The notes under the pieces are model-generated. The model worked only from the letters and a program-made list of their open reading frames with translations. It was not told where the DNA came from and ran no database searches. A stretch of 64,000 bases of DNA, taken from the NCBI RefSeq assembly GCF_020523795.1, contig NZ_JAJALI010000011.1:101591-165590 (forward strand), written 5' to 3'. The stretch comes from Ancylobacter sp. Lp-2 (GTDB lineage: Bacteria; Pseudomonadota; Alphaproteobacteria; Rhizobiales; Xanthobacteraceae). Made by a program: the position numbers and the translations under genes. Shown here one piece after another: positions 62,895 through 64,000 of this stretch (positions are counted from its first letter, which is position 1; every line of letters begins with the position of its first letter).

Positions 62895-64000
62895 ATGGCT
62901 GCTGGTTCGGTGACGATCGAGGCCACGGGCGATGATTACGTCGACGGCCTGATCGATGGTGTCAAATGGGCGCCGGGGTGGGTGACGTTCAGCTTCGATG
63001 GAGCTTCCGAACCTCAGATAGCCACCCTGAGTGCCCTGTTCACCGGTTCCTATGAGTTGCGTGTCGAGTGGAGCTCAGGAGTTTATGAGTCGCTGAAGCT
63101 CTACGGGAGCGTGAAGGAGCTTACCCAATTCTCGACAAAACGGCAGCCGGGAACCCCCACTACAGATGTGACCATCTACAAGAACAATGGCGACATCCGG
63201 ATCTTCAACAGCGGCACCTTTGACGGAGCTTACACCGCCAATCCTCCCGGCACCGGCGATGGGGGCGACATTCGGTTCAACAAGGCGCTGAACGGTACCG
63301 ATCACGACTTGCTCGACCCCAGCCTCGGCAATTTCGCCTTTTTTACCTACCTGCAGGCGATGGGCGAGGCCTTGGGCCTGAAATCGGCCAGCGCGGCCGG
63401 CGGGGTCGCCGATGTGGCGGTGCCCGCCGACAAGGATGCGCTGGAATATACGGTAATGAGCCAGCGCTCCTATCCCGGCGGGCCGCCGGGCGACTACACG
63501 CTTGGCGCATGGGATTACCCGCAGACCTTCATGTCGCTGGACATCCAGGCACTGCAGGCGCTGTACAGCGCCGATTACGGCTTCAATGCCAAAGATACGA
63601 CCTATCGATGGGACGCCACCGGCGCCATGTACGTGAACGGGGTCAAGACGGTGATCCCCGGCGAATATCTTGAGCCCCACGTAAATGGTGTTCATCCCGA
63701 GGCGACCAAGATCTTCCTGACCATCTGGGATGGCGGCGGCGTCGATACCTACGACTTCTCGAACTACAGCGGCGACATGTCGATCGACCTGTCGCCGGGC
63801 GGCGCCAGCCTGTTCTCGCAGGCGCAGCGCGCCTCGCTCGGCGACGGCGTCCAGGCCCGCGGCAACGTCTACAACGCCTATCTCTACAATGATAACCCGG
63901 CCTCGCTGATCGAGAACGCCGTCGGCGGCAGCGGCAACGACACCATGCGCGGCAACAGCGCCAATAACGGCCTGAACGGCGGCGCCGGCGCCGACACGAT
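62895..64000 (+). CDS. Serralysin/RTX-like protein with degenerate zinc site (3' end outside window)
   Basis: 368 residues are visible, open to the window edge. The region around residues 125-245 follows the M10 serralysin fold: DIRFNKALNG, then YLQAMGEALGLKS (154-164 is the zinc-motif position), the Met-turn YTVMSQRSY (Met188), and FMSLDIQALQALYSADYGFNAKDTTYRW. It continues with IWDGGGVDTYDFSNYSGDMSIDLSPGG and the first RTX-type repeats (GGSGNDTMRGNSANNGLNGG). None of the HExxHxxGxxH ligands or the catalytic Glu remains. A preceding domain of about 120 residues has a pre-peptidase-like beta pattern. There is no N-terminal signal, as expected for type I secretion. GGGGGG precedes the ATG and a stop lies eight codons upstream. 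Confidence 0.75.
   Translation, partial: MAAGSVTIEATGDDYVDGLIDGVKWAPGWVTFSFDGASEPQIATLSALFTGSYELRVEWSSGVYESLKLYGSVKELTQFSTKRQPGTPTTDVTIYKNNGDIRIFNSGTFDGAYTANPPGTGDGGDIRFNKALNGTDHDLLDPSLGNFAFFTYLQAMGEALGLKSASAAGGVADVAVPADKDALEYTVMSQRSYPGGPPGDYTLGAWDYPQTFMSLDIQALQALYSADYGFNAKDTTYRWDATGAMYVNGVKTVIPGEYLEPHVNGVHPEATKIFLTIWDGGGVDTYDFSNYSGDMSIDLSPGGASLFSQAQRASLGDGVQARGNVYNAYLYNDNPASLIENAVGGSGNDTMRGNSANNGLNGGAGADT

Overview
This 64 kb window of GC-rich DNA looks like a chromosomal accessory region of an alphaproteobacterium, most likely Hyphomicrobiales/Rhizobiales (Xanthobacteraceae-like). This is inferred from the high GC, many Tat-exported binding proteins, tight ATGA-coupled ABC and TTT operons, Fur/Mur-like boxes of rhizobial type, and a REP-like intergenic element at 1722-1827 of a kind common in that order. 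I saw no tRNA, rRNA, CRISPR array or transposase.

The window is a chain of uptake-plus-catabolism modules. (1) 3-7964: the end of an amidohydrolase/amidase operon, converging on a minus-strand operon of an amino-acid-type ABC importer, a class IV aminotransferase homologue that lacks the PLP lysine, an MmgE/PrpD protein and an XRE-cupin regulator. (2) 7965-9231: gene-poor. (3) 9232-18823: a tripartite tricarboxylate transporter (TctC, B, A) interleaved with two CocE-type hydrolases, an IorAB-type molybdenum hydroxylase and a cupin. (4) 18950-23750: a large SARP/TolB/TPR regulator divergent from a cysteine synthase-PLP decarboxylase pair. (5) 23986-31799: two NtaA/DmoA-type FMN monooxygenases, a flavin reductase, an amino-acid ABC importer and a LysR regulator, resembling organosulfur or chelator scavenging.

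(6) 31953-41344 is the most coherent system. It holds a CobW GTPase, a four-gene Mn/Fe ABC importer behind two Fur/Mur-like boxes and, divergently, a cobalamin riboswitch followed by nrdA and nrdB. NrdB has Phe at the tyrosyl-radical position and Glu at the first metal-ligand position, the signature of Chlamydia-type class Ic (Mn/Fe) ribonucleotide reductase. Metal import, B12 sensing and a metal-specific reductase therefore sit together. (7) 41697-48373: an (R)-amine-transaminase-like enzyme with a polyamine-type ABC importer and a MocR regulator. (8) 48639-57804: UbiX, two UbiD decarboxylases, an SRPBCC protein, a FUSC-type membrane protein, an ACMSD/resorcylate-decarboxylase-type amidohydrolase and a Tat-exported sulfatase, suggesting aromatic acid decarboxylation. 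(9) 57973-62277: a phosphoketolase gene broken by a one-base deletion and a lost start codon, then an NsrR-like regulator and an HPP-CBS membrane protein with a candidate NsrR box upstream. (10) 62895-end: the start of a serralysin/RTX-like protein whose zinc site is completely degenerate.

Starts were chosen by Shine-Dalgarno, signal peptide and operon overlap. Family calls come from recognised motifs in the translations; no database search was run.
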